From Pirellulales bacterium (GTDB lineage: Bacteria; Planctomycetota; Planctomycetia; Pirellulales; PALSA-1355), in assembly GCA_022844125.1 (NCBI GenBank), contig JALHMI010000009.1:62001-126000 (forward strand): 64,000 nucleotides of DNA, written 5' to 3'. Numbering within the stretch: position 1 is the stretch's first letter; each line of letters opens with the position of its first letter. Of this stretch, positions 7,596 through 16,837 are shown in pieces. The translations under genes were made by a program, and so were the position numbers. The notes beneath the pieces were generated by a model. The model saw nothing but the letters and a program-made list of their open reading frames with translations, did no database searches and was not told the DNA's origin.

Positions 7596-8996
7596 ATGCG
7601 ACAAGCGACTTGGCTCTCAGCGATTGTCATCGCGGCTTTGCTGAACACAGACGTCTGTGGCGCCGAGCACCCACTGCTTGCCGGCGCCGCGACGGTCGAC
7701 ATTACGCCTGCCCCCGGCCTGCCCATGTGGGGCTACAGCAATCGCACCGACGGCGCTACCGGCAAACTCGACCCGCTGATGGCCAAAGCAGTGGTGCTGA
7801 AGGCCGGCGAGACTTCGGTCGGCATCGTCACACTCGATCTCGGCCGCGTGCCCGAGTCGCATGTGCTCGAACGCATCCGCCAGCAAGTCCGCGAGCAGTG
7901 CGGCCTGGCGAACCTGTTCATCACGGCCAGCCACACACATGCCGCCCCGAGCCTGGAGGGCGGATCCGAGGACCTGCGAAAGTTCAGCGAAGCGGTCGGC
8001 GACGCGATCGTCCGCATCGTTGTCGAAGCGGCCGGCAAACTAGTACCCGCGAAGCTGGGCATCGGCCGCGGCGAAGCCGACCTCGCTCACAATCGCCGCA
8101 AGTATCTGCCCGATGGCCGCGTGGCGATGCAGTGGCGCAACGCCGAGCGTGAACCAACCGAACCGGTCGACAAGCAGTTCGTCGTGATCCGTCTCGACCG
8201 TGCCGAAGGCTCCGCTGCCGGCAAACCACTCGCCACGCTCGTCCACTACGCTTGCCATCCCGTTGTGCTGGGACCCGACAATCTCCAGTACAGCGCCGAT
8301 TTCGTCGGGGCAGCCTGCGAGCGTGTGCGCGCCGCAACCGGCGCTCCGTGCCTGTACCTCCAAGGCGCCTGCGGCAACATCAACCCGTACGTCGACAAGA
8401 CGCCGCTGGCCGACGGCGGCGTTCGCGAGATGCAGCAGATGGGGCGCGCGCTCGGTGATCTGGTGCTTAGCGTCTCCAAGACCATCGAGACGAAGCCGCT
8501 CGATCAGGCGGCGATCCAGTTCGACGCCCAGGTGATTCCAATCCGCACCCGGTGGGACATTGACGCTGCGGAGGTCCGCGCCGTCTTGAGCCAGGCCTAC
8601 GGCCCGCGGTTCGATAACTACCTGCTGGCCATGTTCAAGGATAACATCATTCCCTGCACCCTCACGGCGCTCAAGGTTGGCGACGCCTTCGCCCTGGTCG
8701 GGATGCCTGGCGAGATCTTCGTCCAGTTCCAGCAGGAGCTCAAAGAGCGTTCGCCCGTCGCCAACACGCTGCTGGTGGGTTACACCGAGGGATATCACGC
8801 TTACTTCCCCACGATTCGCGACGCAGCGGCCGGCGGCTACGGCGGCAAGACAGCGACTTACGTTGAAGTCGGCGCGGGCGAACGGCTCACCAATTCCGCG
8901 CTCGTCGAACTCTATCGCATGAGCGGCCAATTACACGATCAGCCACGCGCGCAGGACTTCAACCTGCTGGAGTACGATGATGTCCGCGGGAAGTAG
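7596..8996 (+). CDS. Secreted neutral/alkaline ceramidase-like hydrolase
   Basis: 466 aa. A signal peptide (about residues 1-22, ending near VCGAE) is followed by the N-terminal domain of neutral/alkaline non-lysosomal ceramidases: AGAATVDITPAPGLPMWGY, then ITASHTHAAPS with the zinc-binding His pair, then VHYACHPVVLG and a further conserved region near GMPGEIFVQFQ. The usual C-terminal immunoglobulin-like domain of true ceramidases is missing, as in many planctomycete paralogues of unknown substrate. GGAG lies 10 bases before the ATG at 7596; a start at 7563 lacks a signal peptide at its N-terminus. It stands alone downstream of the oxidase operon. A hydrolase of an amide bond in a lipid is likely; ceramide itself is not proven. 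Confidence 0.85.
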   Translation: MRQATWLSAIVIAALLNTDVCGAEHPLLAGAATVDITPAPGLPMWGYSNRTDGATGKLDPLMAKAVVLKAGETSVGIVTLDLGRVPESHVLERIRQQVREQCGLANLFITASHTHAAPSLEGGSEDLRKFSEAVGDAIVRIVVEAAGKLVPAKLGIGRGEADLAHNRRKYLPDGRVAMQWRNAEREPTEPVDKQFVVIRLDRAEGSAAGKPLATLVHYACHPVVLGPDNLQYSADFVGAACERVRAATGAPCLYLQGACGNINPYVDKTPLADGGVREMQQMGRALGDLVLSVSKTIETKPLDQAAIQFDAQVIPIRTRWDIDAAEVRAVLSQAYGPRFDNYLLAMFKDNIIPCTLTALKVGDAFALVGMPGEIFVQFQQELKERSPVANTLLVGYTEGYHAYFPTIRDAAAGGYGGKTATYVEVGAGERLTNSALVELYRMSGQLHDQPRAQDFNLLEYDDVRGK

Positions 8997-9026
8997 CGGG
9001 CGACACGCTACAATCCAGCCGCGGCC

Positions 9027-10112
9027 TTACAAATCCGACGCCGGGATGTACAAATTCGCGGCTTGCAGCGTCAGCATTGCCGCCGCCGTGCAGAAGGTGC
9101 GAGCTGTGATGCAGTGATGCCCCGTCCAACTGCCGTCCGCGTTCTGCACGCGCACGATCTTGTCGCGCACCGTGGGATACCACGGCTGCCAGCGCTCGTT
9201 GCGCTCCTGCAGCAGGCATTCGGTCACCAGGTAGAACGCCAGGAACTCTTCGCCCCCGGCCTGAAAGAACGGCCGATCGTCCTCGCGGGCGATCTTCATG
9301 ATCTTCTCGACGCTCGTTTCGAAGATCGGATCTCGTCGGTAGTTCATTGAATACAGCACGCGAATGCTCGAGGCGTTCTTGTAGAACTCGAACATCCAGT
9401 TGTCGCCGTGCGTGGGCGCCTCTTTGAGTTGCTTGAGCAGGGCATCGCCCGCGGCCGTGGCCGAGGCGTCGACCTTCAGCCCGCTCGAGCTGGCCGCTCG
9501 CAGGCACTCCCAGCCGAGCACGGTGCCGAGCACCGGCGCCCAACTCTCTTCGCCCCAGGTGCCGTCTTTCTGCTGCGCGGCGCAGATCCCCGCCGTCAGC
9601 TTTTCGAGGGCCAGGCGAACATCCTTCTCCGCATAGCCGGCTTCGCCTTGCAGTTGGCTCAGGAAAAGCGCCGCCACGAACAGGTCGGCGTTGCGACCGA
9701 TCTTGCGTTGCACGAGCGTCACGGTGTTCGCCTGAGCAGGGCCACTCGGCAGCCGATCGACCATTGCCAGCGTGGCATCAAGCACTCTTTGCAACTCTTC
9801 GCGGTTCGGGCCGGCCACCAGCGTGTTGCCTTGCGAGAGCAGCACCAGGCCAAAGATCGCCGTGCAGCTCAAGTCGGGCGGACGGCCGCGGTCGGTCCCC
9901 AGCGAGCCGTCGATCCGCATCGCGCTGATCAGCCACTCGGTGCCGCGATCGATCGAACGCCGGGTAGCGGGCGTGATGCGGCCCGCTGCCACAGGTGCCC
10001 GCGCGGACGAGTCATTCTCTTTGCCGACCGATCGCGAAAGATGGAATTCGGCCGGAGCTGCCAGCAGGGCCAGCATCAGAATCAGGGCAATTCCGCGGAC
10101 GTGCTTATTCAT
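9027..10112 (-). CDS. Secreted protein with squalene cyclase/prenyltransferase-like fold
   Basis: 361 aa with a signal peptide (residues 1-20). The rest shows repeats of the alpha-alpha barrel seen in terpenoid cyclases and prenyltransferase beta subunits: an early ATRRSIDRGTEWLISAMRIDGSLG, then QKDGTWGEESWAPVLGTVLGWECL, then NADGSWTGHHCITARTFCTAAAMLTL. The DGTWG/DGSW elements are QW-like motifs. The acidic DxDD cyclase motif is not visible, so catalytic activity as a cyclase is doubtful. Secreted, single-gene members of this fold are common in planctomycetes with no assigned function. It is transcribed against the ceramidase-like gene, with only about 30 bp between the two stops. Confidence 0.8.
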   Translation of the reverse strand: MNKHVRGIALILMLALLAAPAEFHLSRSVGKENDSSARAPVAAGRITPATRRSIDRGTEWLISAMRIDGSLGTDRGRPPDLSCTAIFGLVLLSQGNTLVAGPNREELQRVLDATLAMVDRLPSGPAQANTVTLVQRKIGRNADLFVAALFLSQLQGEAGYAEKDVRLALEKLTAGICAAQQKDGTWGEESWAPVLGTVLGWECLRAASSSGLKVDASATAAGDALLKQLKEAPTHGDNWMFEFYKNASSIRVLYSMNYRRDPIFETSVEKIMKIAREDDRPFFQAGGEEFLAFYLVTECLLQERNERWQPWYPTVRDKIVRVQNADGSWTGHHCITARTFCTAAAMLTLQAANLYIPASDL

Positions 10113-10329
10113 CAGGAAAGCTCCTCTCTCTTCAAGACTATCCTACGGGTGCGTGCAACTGCTAGAGTGAAATCGGCCGCCTGTGCCGGCATTCACGGCG
10201 CGGCGAAAAAATCATCGTCCGTGACGATTCGATCGCCAACTCGGCCCGCCGCCCGGTTGCATTACCGCGCCATGCGGTTTACACCTTACGCAGCCCCGCA
10301 CAAGCGCACCGATTCGGACCGAAACAAAC

Positions 10330-11415
10330 ATGGATCCTCCCGCCACGCCGGCACTCGTTATCGACGGAACGACGGTCGTCCAGAATCTCAACCGGATGGC
10401 GGACTACGCCGACAGCCACGACCTCGACCTGCGGCCACACACCAAAACCCACAAATCGCTCCAGCTTGCCGATCTGCAGCTTGGCGCAGGGGCCGTCGGC
10501 CTGACCGTGGCCAAGGTGGGCGAAGCCGAGGTGATGTCCGAGGTCTGCCAGGACGTCCTGGTTGCCTATCCGGCAATCGACCCGGCCCGCACCGCGCGAT
10601 TGGCGCATCTGGCAAAGCACATTACGCTCCGCGTGGCCGTCGATTCGATTGAGGGCGCCAAGCAGATCGCCGCCGCGGCCAATCGGGCCAAGACCACGAT
10701 CGGCATCCTGGTCGATCTCGATGTCGGCATGGGGCGCACCGGCCTGCAAACACCGGGCGAAGCACTGAAGCTCGCCGCCATGGTCGATCGCTCGCCGGGA
10801 TTGCGGCTCGATGGCCTGCTGTTTTATCCGGGGCACATTCAATGTCCTCCGGCGGAGCAGGAGCCAGCCCTCGCCGAGGTTTCACGCAAGCTGAGTGATG
10901 CGCTCGAACTGTGGGCCGAGCACGGGCTGGAGGCGCGCGTGATCTCCGGCGGCTCAACACCGACAGCGTTCCAGTCGCACCTGGTGGCCGACCTCACCGA
11001 GATTCGACCCGGCACGTACATCTATAACGACATGAATGGCGTCCACGGCGGATTCTGCACGCTGGAAGACTGCGCCGCGACGATCATCTGCACGGTCGTC
11101 AGCACCGCTGTCCCCGGCCAGGTCGTGCTCGACGCCGGCACCAAGACGTTCACCAGCGATCGCTGCGGACCCGCGCCCGACAGCGGCCACGGTTACATCG
11201 TCGAATATCCCGATGCGGTGATCAACAAACTCACCGAGGAGCATGGCCAGGTGGACGTTCGCAAGTGCAGCCGCGTGCCCAAGCTCGGCGAGCGGGTGAC
11301 CGTGATTCCGAACCACGTCTGCCCCTGCATCAACCTGCAGACCGCGGTCTGGCTGCGCGACGAGGATGGCACGCTTGTCGAACTGCCGATCGATGCCCGG
11401 GGGCTGGTGATCTAG
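10330..11415 (+). CDS. DSD1-family PLP enzyme (D-threonine aldolase / D-serine dehydratase-like)
   Basis: 361 aa. The N-terminal alanine-racemase-type TIM barrel opens with TPALVIDGTTVVQNLNRM and the PLP lysine motif RPHTKTHKS (Lys about 40). The C-terminal barrel carries the metal motif VIPNHVCPCINL, in which a His and a Cys of the NHVCPC segment bind the divalent metal of this family. Members cleave D-3-hydroxyamino acids, as D-threonine aldolase or D-serine dehydratase. The gene faces away from the cyclase-fold gene and runs into the MFS transporter gene transcribed toward it, so it appears monocistronic. Class is confident; which substrate is used cannot be told from sequence. Confidence 0.88.
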   Translation: MDPPATPALVIDGTTVVQNLNRMADYADSHDLDLRPHTKTHKSLQLADLQLGAGAVGLTVAKVGEAEVMSEVCQDVLVAYPAIDPARTARLAHLAKHITLRVAVDSIEGAKQIAAAANRAKTTIGILVDLDVGMGRTGLQTPGEALKLAAMVDRSPGLRLDGLLFYPGHIQCPPAEQEPALAEVSRKLSDALELWAEHGLEARVISGGSTPTAFQSHLVADLTEIRPGTYIYNDMNGVHGGFCTLEDCAATIICTVVSTAVPGQVVLDAGTKTFTSDRCGPAPDSGHGYIVEYPDAVINKLTEEHGQVDVRKCSRVPKLGERVTVIPNHVCPCINLQTAVWLRDEDGTLVELPIDARGLVI

Positions 11416-11434
11416 GATCCCCTGGCGGCCGAAC

Positions 11435-12835
11435 TTACTCCGGCAGGTCTTCCGCTGGCGGTTCGGGCAGCCAGAAGCAGGCGATCGTGCCCACCAGGTA
11501 CACGAAAAACGCCACGCCGGCCGCGGTGTACGCCATGTTCATCGACGGCAGGTTACTGCTGGGCAGCATCACCGCGATCGTATTGGTCACCCAGGCAAAT
11601 GAGGTGCCGATCATGCGGCCGCCAATGTTCGCGGCAAAGCCTTCGCCCGTGCCGCGCAAGTGCATGGGATACACGCGAGGTAAGTAGTTTCCCCAGAAAC
11701 TGAACTGTCCGACCGTGAATACGCCGGCCAGGAAAGCGCCAATCGACAGCGCCGTCAAGCTGTGCATGGGCGTCAAGGCGAACACCAGCGGCACGATGAT
11801 CAGGCCCGGAATCTGAAACACGCGGAGCAATTTTCGCCGGCTGACGATTCGCACCACGAGAACCGCCAGCAGGAATCGGCCGAAGAGCCCACCGATTTCT
11901 TGCGCGGTGCCAACCTTCGAGGCATTCAAGCCTTCAATCCGCTTTTGCTCCGGCACCGGCTTGCCCTCCGTGGCGGCACGAACTTCGGGCACCCCGGGCA
12001 CGATCTGCGGCAGCTGCTGGATCGCGCCAAAGGCCGCGCCATAGCTGCACGCGAACATGATCGTGGTGATGATCGTTGTGGTGCGAAGCTGCGGCGCGAA
12101 CAGCTCACGAATGCTGGGGCGACGCAGCGTGCCGGCAGCGCGTCGCGCGGCCCAGGCTGGCGACTCGGGCAGGAACGGCCGAATCAAGATCAGCGGCAAC
12201 GCAGGGAACAGCCCCGACATCAAGGTGTACCGCCAAGGAGCGTGCGGATCTTTGATGGTGCCGAGCGACGAGAGCCACTCAGGAAGGGCGATCGCTGGCA
12301 GGCTCAGCGCGTTGGCCGTCGCAAGCCCGAAGGCCAGTGCCACGAGCAAACCACCGAACGAACTGAACGCTTGCGTATACCCCAGGACGTTCTCTCGTTG
12401 CCGTGGGTCGTTAAAAAGCTCGGCGAGCCAGGCCACGGCCGCCACAAACTCAACGCACACGCCGACGAACGTCGTGCAGCGCAGGATTAGCAGCATTTCC
12501 ATCGACGTCGAATAGCCGGCGGCGAATGCGGAGAAGGCATACAGCAGAATGCTCCAGGTGAGCACGCGCCGGCGACCAAGCCGGTCCGTCAGGTAGCCGC
12601 CGAGCAGACCGAAGATGCCGCCGGCAAAGGCTGGCACATAAAACAACCGCCCCGCCCAGCGCGCGAACTCCGGCGTGCCGGGTTGAGCACCTGTCAGTTC
12701 CATGATCGCCGGACGCACGATGAACTGGGCCATCAATAGTTCATAGATGTCGAACGCGAATCCGATCGCGGCCAGCGAGACGATCAACCATTGCGAGGGA
12801 GTGAGCCGGCTGGGAGCGGATGCCGATGCGTTCAT
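11435..12835 (-). CDS. MFS transporter (metabolite:H+ symporter type)
   Basis: 466 aa with twelve predicted membrane segments. The cytoplasmic loop 2-3 motif DRLGRRR is the MFS signature. The N-terminus (FAFDIYELLMAQFIV) resembles the metabolite:H+ symporter / sugar porter branch. A long loop between helices 6 and 7 (around residues 215-285) contains the EGKPVPEQKRIEGLNASKVG stretch, which is larger than usual and partly periplasmic or cytoplasmic. It converges on the DSD1-family gene and is divergent from the KamA operon. Substrate unknown; a carboxylate or amino-acid derivative is possible. Confidence 0.87.
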   Translation of the reverse strand: MNASASAPSRLTPSQWLIVSLAAIGFAFDIYELLMAQFIVRPAIMELTGAQPGTPEFARWAGRLFYVPAFAGGIFGLLGGYLTDRLGRRRVLTWSILLYAFSAFAAGYSTSMEMLLILRCTTFVGVCVEFVAAVAWLAELFNDPRQRENVLGYTQAFSSFGGLLVALAFGLATANALSLPAIALPEWLSSLGTIKDPHAPWRYTLMSGLFPALPLILIRPFLPESPAWAARRAAGTLRRPSIRELFAPQLRTTTIITTIMFACSYGAAFGAIQQLPQIVPGVPEVRAATEGKPVPEQKRIEGLNASKVGTAQEIGGLFGRFLLAVLVVRIVSRRKLLRVFQIPGLIIVPLVFALTPMHSLTALSIGAFLAGVFTVGQFSFWGNYLPRVYPMHLRGTGEGFAANIGGRMIGTSFAWVTNTIAVMLPSSNLPSMNMAYTAAGVAFFVYLVGTIACFWLPEPPAEDLPE

Positions 12836-13226
12836 GCGGAACCTTATGCGGGGCGAGGCGTGATCGTGGATTGCGGAGAGACAGCCGCGCCGGATCGATA
12901 AGCTCGATCGATCGGCCCAGAGTCACCGGAGGGAGGGCTGAAACTTGGTCGCGAGGCGACTTCCTGTCGCGCTGCCAGCCGTGGACTTCCGCCGATCATA
13001 GTGGACCCGCGGAAGTGCTGGCAAGGTGCGCTACGAATCGACCTGCCAGTGGGCACTCCCGCGGATGCTTTGCGTGCGAACTAAATCCTTTGACATTCAA
13101 GGGTTGCCTAGCTTGTGAGGCCGCCTGGCAACTGGTATAAGCACGCGAATCTGCTTGCGAGCCGCGGGTGTTGCCGCAGTCGCCAAAGCTGTAGGACGGC
13201 TTACTTTGTGGAGGGATTCACCGCAG
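12836..13226. other. 391-bp divergent intergenic region between MFS transporter and kamA
   Basis: No coding potential was found on either strand. It holds promoter-like elements for the rightward KamA operon (13113-13141) and presumably the transporter promoter on the other strand, which I could not pinpoint. No riboswitch-like structure was recognised. Confidence 0.6.
13113..13141 (+). promoter_or_regulatory. Candidate promoter of the kamA operon
   Basis: TTGTGA (13113-13118, four of six consensus bases) is followed after 17 bp by TATAAG (13136-13141) with an extended -10 TG one base upstream (TGGTATAAG). Transcription would start near 13148, giving an 80-nt leader before the ATG at 13227. 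Confidence 0.4.
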
Positions 13227-14666
13227 ATGAACCGCGCTGATGCCGCACTTGTGGCGGCCCCCCGGGATGGAGTCCAGCACGACGACTTTGAGGAGCCTCC
13301 AGGTACCAGCCGTCGGCACCCCAAATGGAATGACGTTGCCGACGACAAATGGGATGACTGGCGATGGCAGATGCAAAACGCCATCCGCACGACTTCGCAG
13401 CTCGCGGAGTTCTACGCGTTCAGCCCCGAGGAGCATGCCGCCCTCGAAGAGCTCGAGCAGAAGTACAAGCTGGCGATTCCGCCGTATTACTTCTCGCTGA
13501 TCAACACGCTCGATCCGGCCGATCCGATCGCGCTCCAGTCGCTCCCCTCGCTGCTCGAAACCAGCAGCACGGCCGGCGTGGAGCTCGAGGATCCGCTCGA
13601 GGAAGACAAAGACTCGCCGGTGCCGGGCCTGACGCATCGTTATCCCGATCGCGTGCTGATGGTCACGACCCACGTCTGCTCGATGTACTGCCGGTTCTGC
13701 ACGCGGAAGCGCGTGACGATGGACCGCGACGGTTGGGACGCCCCCAGCCACGACGACGAGCGGATGATCGCCTATGTTCGCGAGCATCAGGAGATTCGTG
13801 ACGTCGTCATGAGTGGTGGCGATCCGTTGTCGCTGCCACCCAACCGGCTGCGGTGGTTCATCACCAACCTGGCCGCGATCGACCACGTCGACGTCATCCG
13901 GATCGGCACGCGCGTGCCGGTCACGCTGCCGCAGCGGCTGTTCGACCTGGATCTCGTAGCGCTGTTGCACAGCGCCGGCAAGATCTGGATTCAAACGCAC
14001 TTCAATCACCCTCGCGAGATCACCCCCGCCACTGCCCAGGCTGTGCGCAACCTGGTGAATGCCGGCATGCCAGTCAGTAATCACGCCGTACTGCTCAAAG
14101 GTGTGAACGATTCGGTCACCACGATGCGACAGCTCGTCCGCGGACTGCTGCGGATCAAGGTGCGGCCGTACTACCTGTTCCACTGCGATCCGGTCACCGG
14201 CGCCGGCCACTTCCGCACTTCGGTTTGGAAGGGGCTCGAGATTATCGAAGGTCTCCGCGGGCACGTCTCCGGTCTGGCTGTGCCGACCTATGTCGTCGAC
14301 GGCATGCACGGCGCCGGCAAGATTCCGCTGATGCCGAACTACCTGGTCTCGGCTTCGGACAACGCGGTGGTGCTGCGAAACTATGAGGGCATGCTCTTCC
14401 GCTATGCGCCGGAAGACAAGCCTGATGGCCTGGCGGCCGGTTACCCAACGCTGGGTGTCAGCTCGCTGCTCAGCGGCACGCGGACTGCGCTGGTGCCGGA
14501 AGGCACGCCGCGTTTCCAGCGGCGCGCCGATCATGCCGAAGCGCTGCACGCCGACGCGCAGCAGGTCGAAGCAGCAGGTCCCGACGTCATTCAGCTTTCC
14601 GGTTATCAGGCCGAAGAGCCGCCATCCGCCGAACACGACGGCTGGTCGCGCTCACGCGCGAAGTGA
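13227..14666 (+). CDS. KamA-family radical SAM aminomutase (lysine 2,3-aminomutase-like)
   Basis: 479 aa from the ATG at 13227 (GGAGG 12 bases upstream); a TTG at 13155 would add 24 residues. The radical SAM cluster motif CSMYCRFCTRKR (CxxxCxxC) lies near residue 150. The PLP lysine lies in GAGKIPLMPNYL. Both acidic residues that hold the lysine side-chain amino group in clostridial lysine 2,3-aminomutase appear conserved: one in the HCDPVTGAGHFRT segment and one in the VVDGMHGAGK segment. This suggests L-lysine to beta-lysine conversion rather than a diverged substrate. The usual family length is about 420-470 aa. It is followed after 29 bp by two ATP-grasp ligase genes, suggesting that its product is ligated to something. 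Confidence 0.92.
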   Translation: MNRADAALVAAPRDGVQHDDFEEPPGTSRRHPKWNDVADDKWDDWRWQMQNAIRTTSQLAEFYAFSPEEHAALEELEQKYKLAIPPYYFSLINTLDPADPIALQSLPSLLETSSTAGVELEDPLEEDKDSPVPGLTHRYPDRVLMVTTHVCSMYCRFCTRKRVTMDRDGWDAPSHDDERMIAYVREHQEIRDVVMSGGDPLSLPPNRLRWFITNLAAIDHVDVIRIGTRVPVTLPQRLFDLDLVALLHSAGKIWIQTHFNHPREITPATAQAVRNLVNAGMPVSNHAVLLKGVNDSVTTMRQLVRGLLRIKVRPYYLFHCDPVTGAGHFRTSVWKGLEIIEGLRGHVSGLAVPTYVVDGMHGAGKIPLMPNYLVSASDNAVVLRNYEGMLFRYAPEDKPDGLAAGYPTLGVSSLLSGTRTALVPEGTPRFQRRADHAEALHADAQQVEAAGPDVIQLSGYQAEEPPSAEHDGWSRSRAK

Positions 14667-14695
14667 TGCAGTAATGCAGTAGTCAGGAGCGACTG

Positions 14696-15766
14696 GTGAG
14701 AATCGGTTTGACCTTCAACGTTCGCCGTGCCGATGTCCCCGCGGGCGCAAGTGTTTCGGGAGTCCTGCCGCTGCCGGGCGACGATCTCGACGAGGAGTTC
14801 GATTCGCCCGAGACGATCGCGGCCATCGCGGCCGCGCTCCAGTCGCTCGGCCACGAGGTGGAACTGCTGGGCTACGGCGAACCGCTGCTCCAGCGGCTGC
14901 ATTCCGGTCCGCGGCCCGACCTCGTGTGGAACTTTGCCGAGGGACACGGCGCCGGACGATCGCGCGAAGCCCGCGTGCCGGCCGTGCTCGAGATGCTGGA
15001 CATTCCCTACACGGGCAGCGATCCGCTGACGCTTTCCGTGACGCTCGACAAGCCGATTGCCAAGCAGCTTGTGGCCGCCGTGGGCGTCGCCACGCCGCGG
15101 TGGTTCGTTTACGAAGGCGATGCCAGCTCGATTGATCGTGAGGCCGAGTCACTACGCTTTCCGGTCTTTGTCAAACCGGCCTGCGAAGGTTCCAGCAAAG
15201 GCATCCTCAACAGCAGCGTGTTGTACAACCTCGAGTCCCTCCGTGCCGCCCTCCAGCAATTGCACCAGGTCTACCAGCAGCCGGTCCTGGTCGAAGAGTT
15301 CATCGTCGGCGACGAGCTGACGGTCGGTGTTGTTGGCAACCATCCGCCGCAGGTGCTGGGCATCATGCGCGTATTGCCACGCGAGCAGAGCACACAGCCG
15401 TTCGTCTATAGCCTGGAAGTGAAGCGCGATTGGCAGCGGCAGGTACGCTACGAGTGCCCCGCGGCGCTCACACCCCACGACTCCCAGGCCGTGCTCGACG
15501 CGACGCTGGCCGCCTGGCGAGCCCTGGGATGCCGCGACGTCGCGAGATTTGATTTCCGCCTCCGCGAGGGAGTACCTTACTTCCTGGAATCGAACCCGCT
15601 GCCGGGATTGTCGCCCACGTCGGGTGATCTGGTGCTGCTCAGCCGATCGCTGGGCATCGAGCATCGCGAGCTGGTCGCGCGCATCCTCGCGGCGGCGATC
15701 GACCGCGTCGGCCTCGTAAACGCGCCTAGTGACGCCGCCGTAACCGCGCACATCACATGCATCTAA
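14696..15766 (+). CDS. ATP-grasp ligase 1 (D-Ala-D-Ala ligase-like)
   Basis: 356 aa starting at GTG (AGGAG 6 bases upstream). The N-terminal preATP-grasp domain opens with MRIGLTFNV. The ATP-grasp core shows FVKPACEGSSKGI (nucleotide-binding Lys and glycine-rich loop), LVEEFIVGDELTVGV and the metal-binding end VPYFLESNPLPGLSP (Glu and Asn). This is the D-Ala-D-Ala ligase superfamily, which forms amide bonds through acyl phosphates. It lies 29 bp after the KamA-like gene and directly before a second ATP-grasp gene, whereas a cell-wall Ddl would normally sit alone or in the mur cluster. Its TAA stop lies at the edge of a dispersed hairpin. The likely substrate is an amino acid or beta-amino acid; this is inferred from context. 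Confidence 0.88.
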   Translation: MRIGLTFNVRRADVPAGASVSGVLPLPGDDLDEEFDSPETIAAIAAALQSLGHEVELLGYGEPLLQRLHSGPRPDLVWNFAEGHGAGRSREARVPAVLEMLDIPYTGSDPLTLSVTLDKPIAKQLVAAVGVATPRWFVYEGDASSIDREAESLRFPVFVKPACEGSSKGILNSSVLYNLESLRAALQQLHQVYQQPVLVEEFIVGDELTVGVVGNHPPQVLGIMRVLPREQSTQPFVYSLEVKRDWQRQVRYECPAALTPHDSQAVLDATLAAWRALGCRDVARFDFRLREGVPYFLESNPLPGLSPTSGDLVLLSRSLGIEHRELVARILAAAIDRVGLVNAPSDAAVTAHITCI

Positions 15767-15793
15767 AGCCAGGGGAATACCCTTCCCTGGAAA
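15764..15793 (+). repeat. Dispersed hairpin repeat, copy 1
   Basis: After TAAAGC, arms CCAGGGG and CTTCCCTGG enclose a TACC loop region (15769-15790). It matches three other intergenic copies near 24080, 29004 and 49187. It begins at the stop codon of ligase 1. Confidence 0.6.
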
Positions 15794-15820
15794 GTGCCCG
15801 CGAACCGCATGAGGGCATCC

Positions 15821-16837
15821 GTGAAAGTCCTCATTCTCTACAACGAGCCGGCGCTGCCGCGCGATCATCCCGACGCGGCCTCCGAAGCCGGCGTGCTGGA
15901 ATCCGTTGAGGCGGTCAACACGTCGCTCGCCGCCCACATCCATCGTTGCTTTGCACTCGGCCTGGGACCGACCGTGGACGAAGCCATCGCCTCGATTCTC
16001 GACCTCGAGCCGTTCGACGTCGTGGTCAACCTGTTCGAAGGCTTTGGCGGCGTCGGACGCGGCGAAGCAGTGATCGCGGGACTCCTCGAGCTGCGCGGGC
16101 TGGCCATGACCGGTTCGCCGCCCGAATGCCTGGAACTGGTGCGACATAAACCGCGCACCAAGTGGCTGCTCGCCGGGGCGGGCATACCGACTCCCGAATT
16201 CTTCCTCGTTTCGCCGAACTGCCAGGTCGATCGCGCGCAGTTCGCCGTGCTGCTCGAACAGGGACCGCTGATCGTCAAGCCAGCGCACGAAGACGCCAGC
16301 CTGGGCATCTCGCTGGCGAGCGTGGTGACAACCGAAGCGGAACTCAACGAACAGTTAAAGCAGGTGCACGATCGCTTCGGCCCCGCACTGGTCGAACGCT
16401 TCATCGCCGGCCGCGAGTTCAACGTTAGCGTGCTGGCGCTGCCCGAGGCTCAGACGCTGCCGCTGGCCGAGATCGAGTTCGGTGAAGCCTTTCCGCCGGA
16501 TCGGCGAATCGTAACGTATGATGCCAAGTGGGCCGCCGACAGCGACGAGTGCGTCCAATCGGCAGTGCGCTGTCCGGCCGATGTCGAGCCCGACCTGGCA
16601 GCCGAGATACGCCGCGAGGCTCTGGCCGCATTTCGCGCCACGGGCTGCCGCGATTATGCCCGCGTCGACATGCGGGTCGACGTTCAGGGCCGGGTGTTCG
16701 TGCTCGAAGTGAACGGCAATCCCGACATCAGCCCCACGGCCGGTTTTGCCAAGGCACTCGAGGCTGGCGGAATCGAGTATGATGGCTTCATTCACCGCCT
16801 GGTAAAAAACGCCTATGCCCGCCGACCCCCAGCCTGA
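15821..16837 (+). CDS. ATP-grasp ligase 2
   Basis: 338 aa from a GTG at 15821 (MKVLILYN; GAGGG five bases upstream). An ATG at 15809 and a GTG at 15794 are alternatives, but the chosen start begins at the first beta strand, as in ligase 1. ATP-grasp motifs are IVKPAHEDASLGI, LVERFIAGREFNVSV and VFVLEVNGNPDISPTAGF. The fold matches ligase 1, but the two differ strongly in sequence, so they are old paralogues with different roles. The C-terminal EVNGNPDISP resembles ATP-grasp enzymes acting on amino-acid substrates. It overlaps the following LssY-domain gene by 23 bp. A dispersed hairpin copy lies between the two ligase genes. Confidence 0.86.
   Translation: MKVLILYNEPALPRDHPDAASEAGVLESVEAVNTSLAAHIHRCFALGLGPTVDEAIASILDLEPFDVVVNLFEGFGGVGRGEAVIAGLLELRGLAMTGSPPECLELVRHKPRTKWLLAGAGIPTPEFFLVSPNCQVDRAQFAVLLEQGPLIVKPAHEDASLGISLASVVTTEAELNEQLKQVHDRFGPALVERFIAGREFNVSVLALPEAQTLPLAEIEFGEAFPPDRRIVTYDAKWAADSDECVQSAVRCPADVEPDLAAEIRREALAAFRATGCRDYARVDMRVDVQGRVFVLEVNGNPDISPTAGFAKALEAGGIEYDGFIHRLVKNAYARRPPA

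Noticed and set aside
13218-14636. Long antisense open frame (472 codons) opposite the KamA-like gene
   Set aside because: Shadow of a GC-rich coding gene; no protein-like features or family match.
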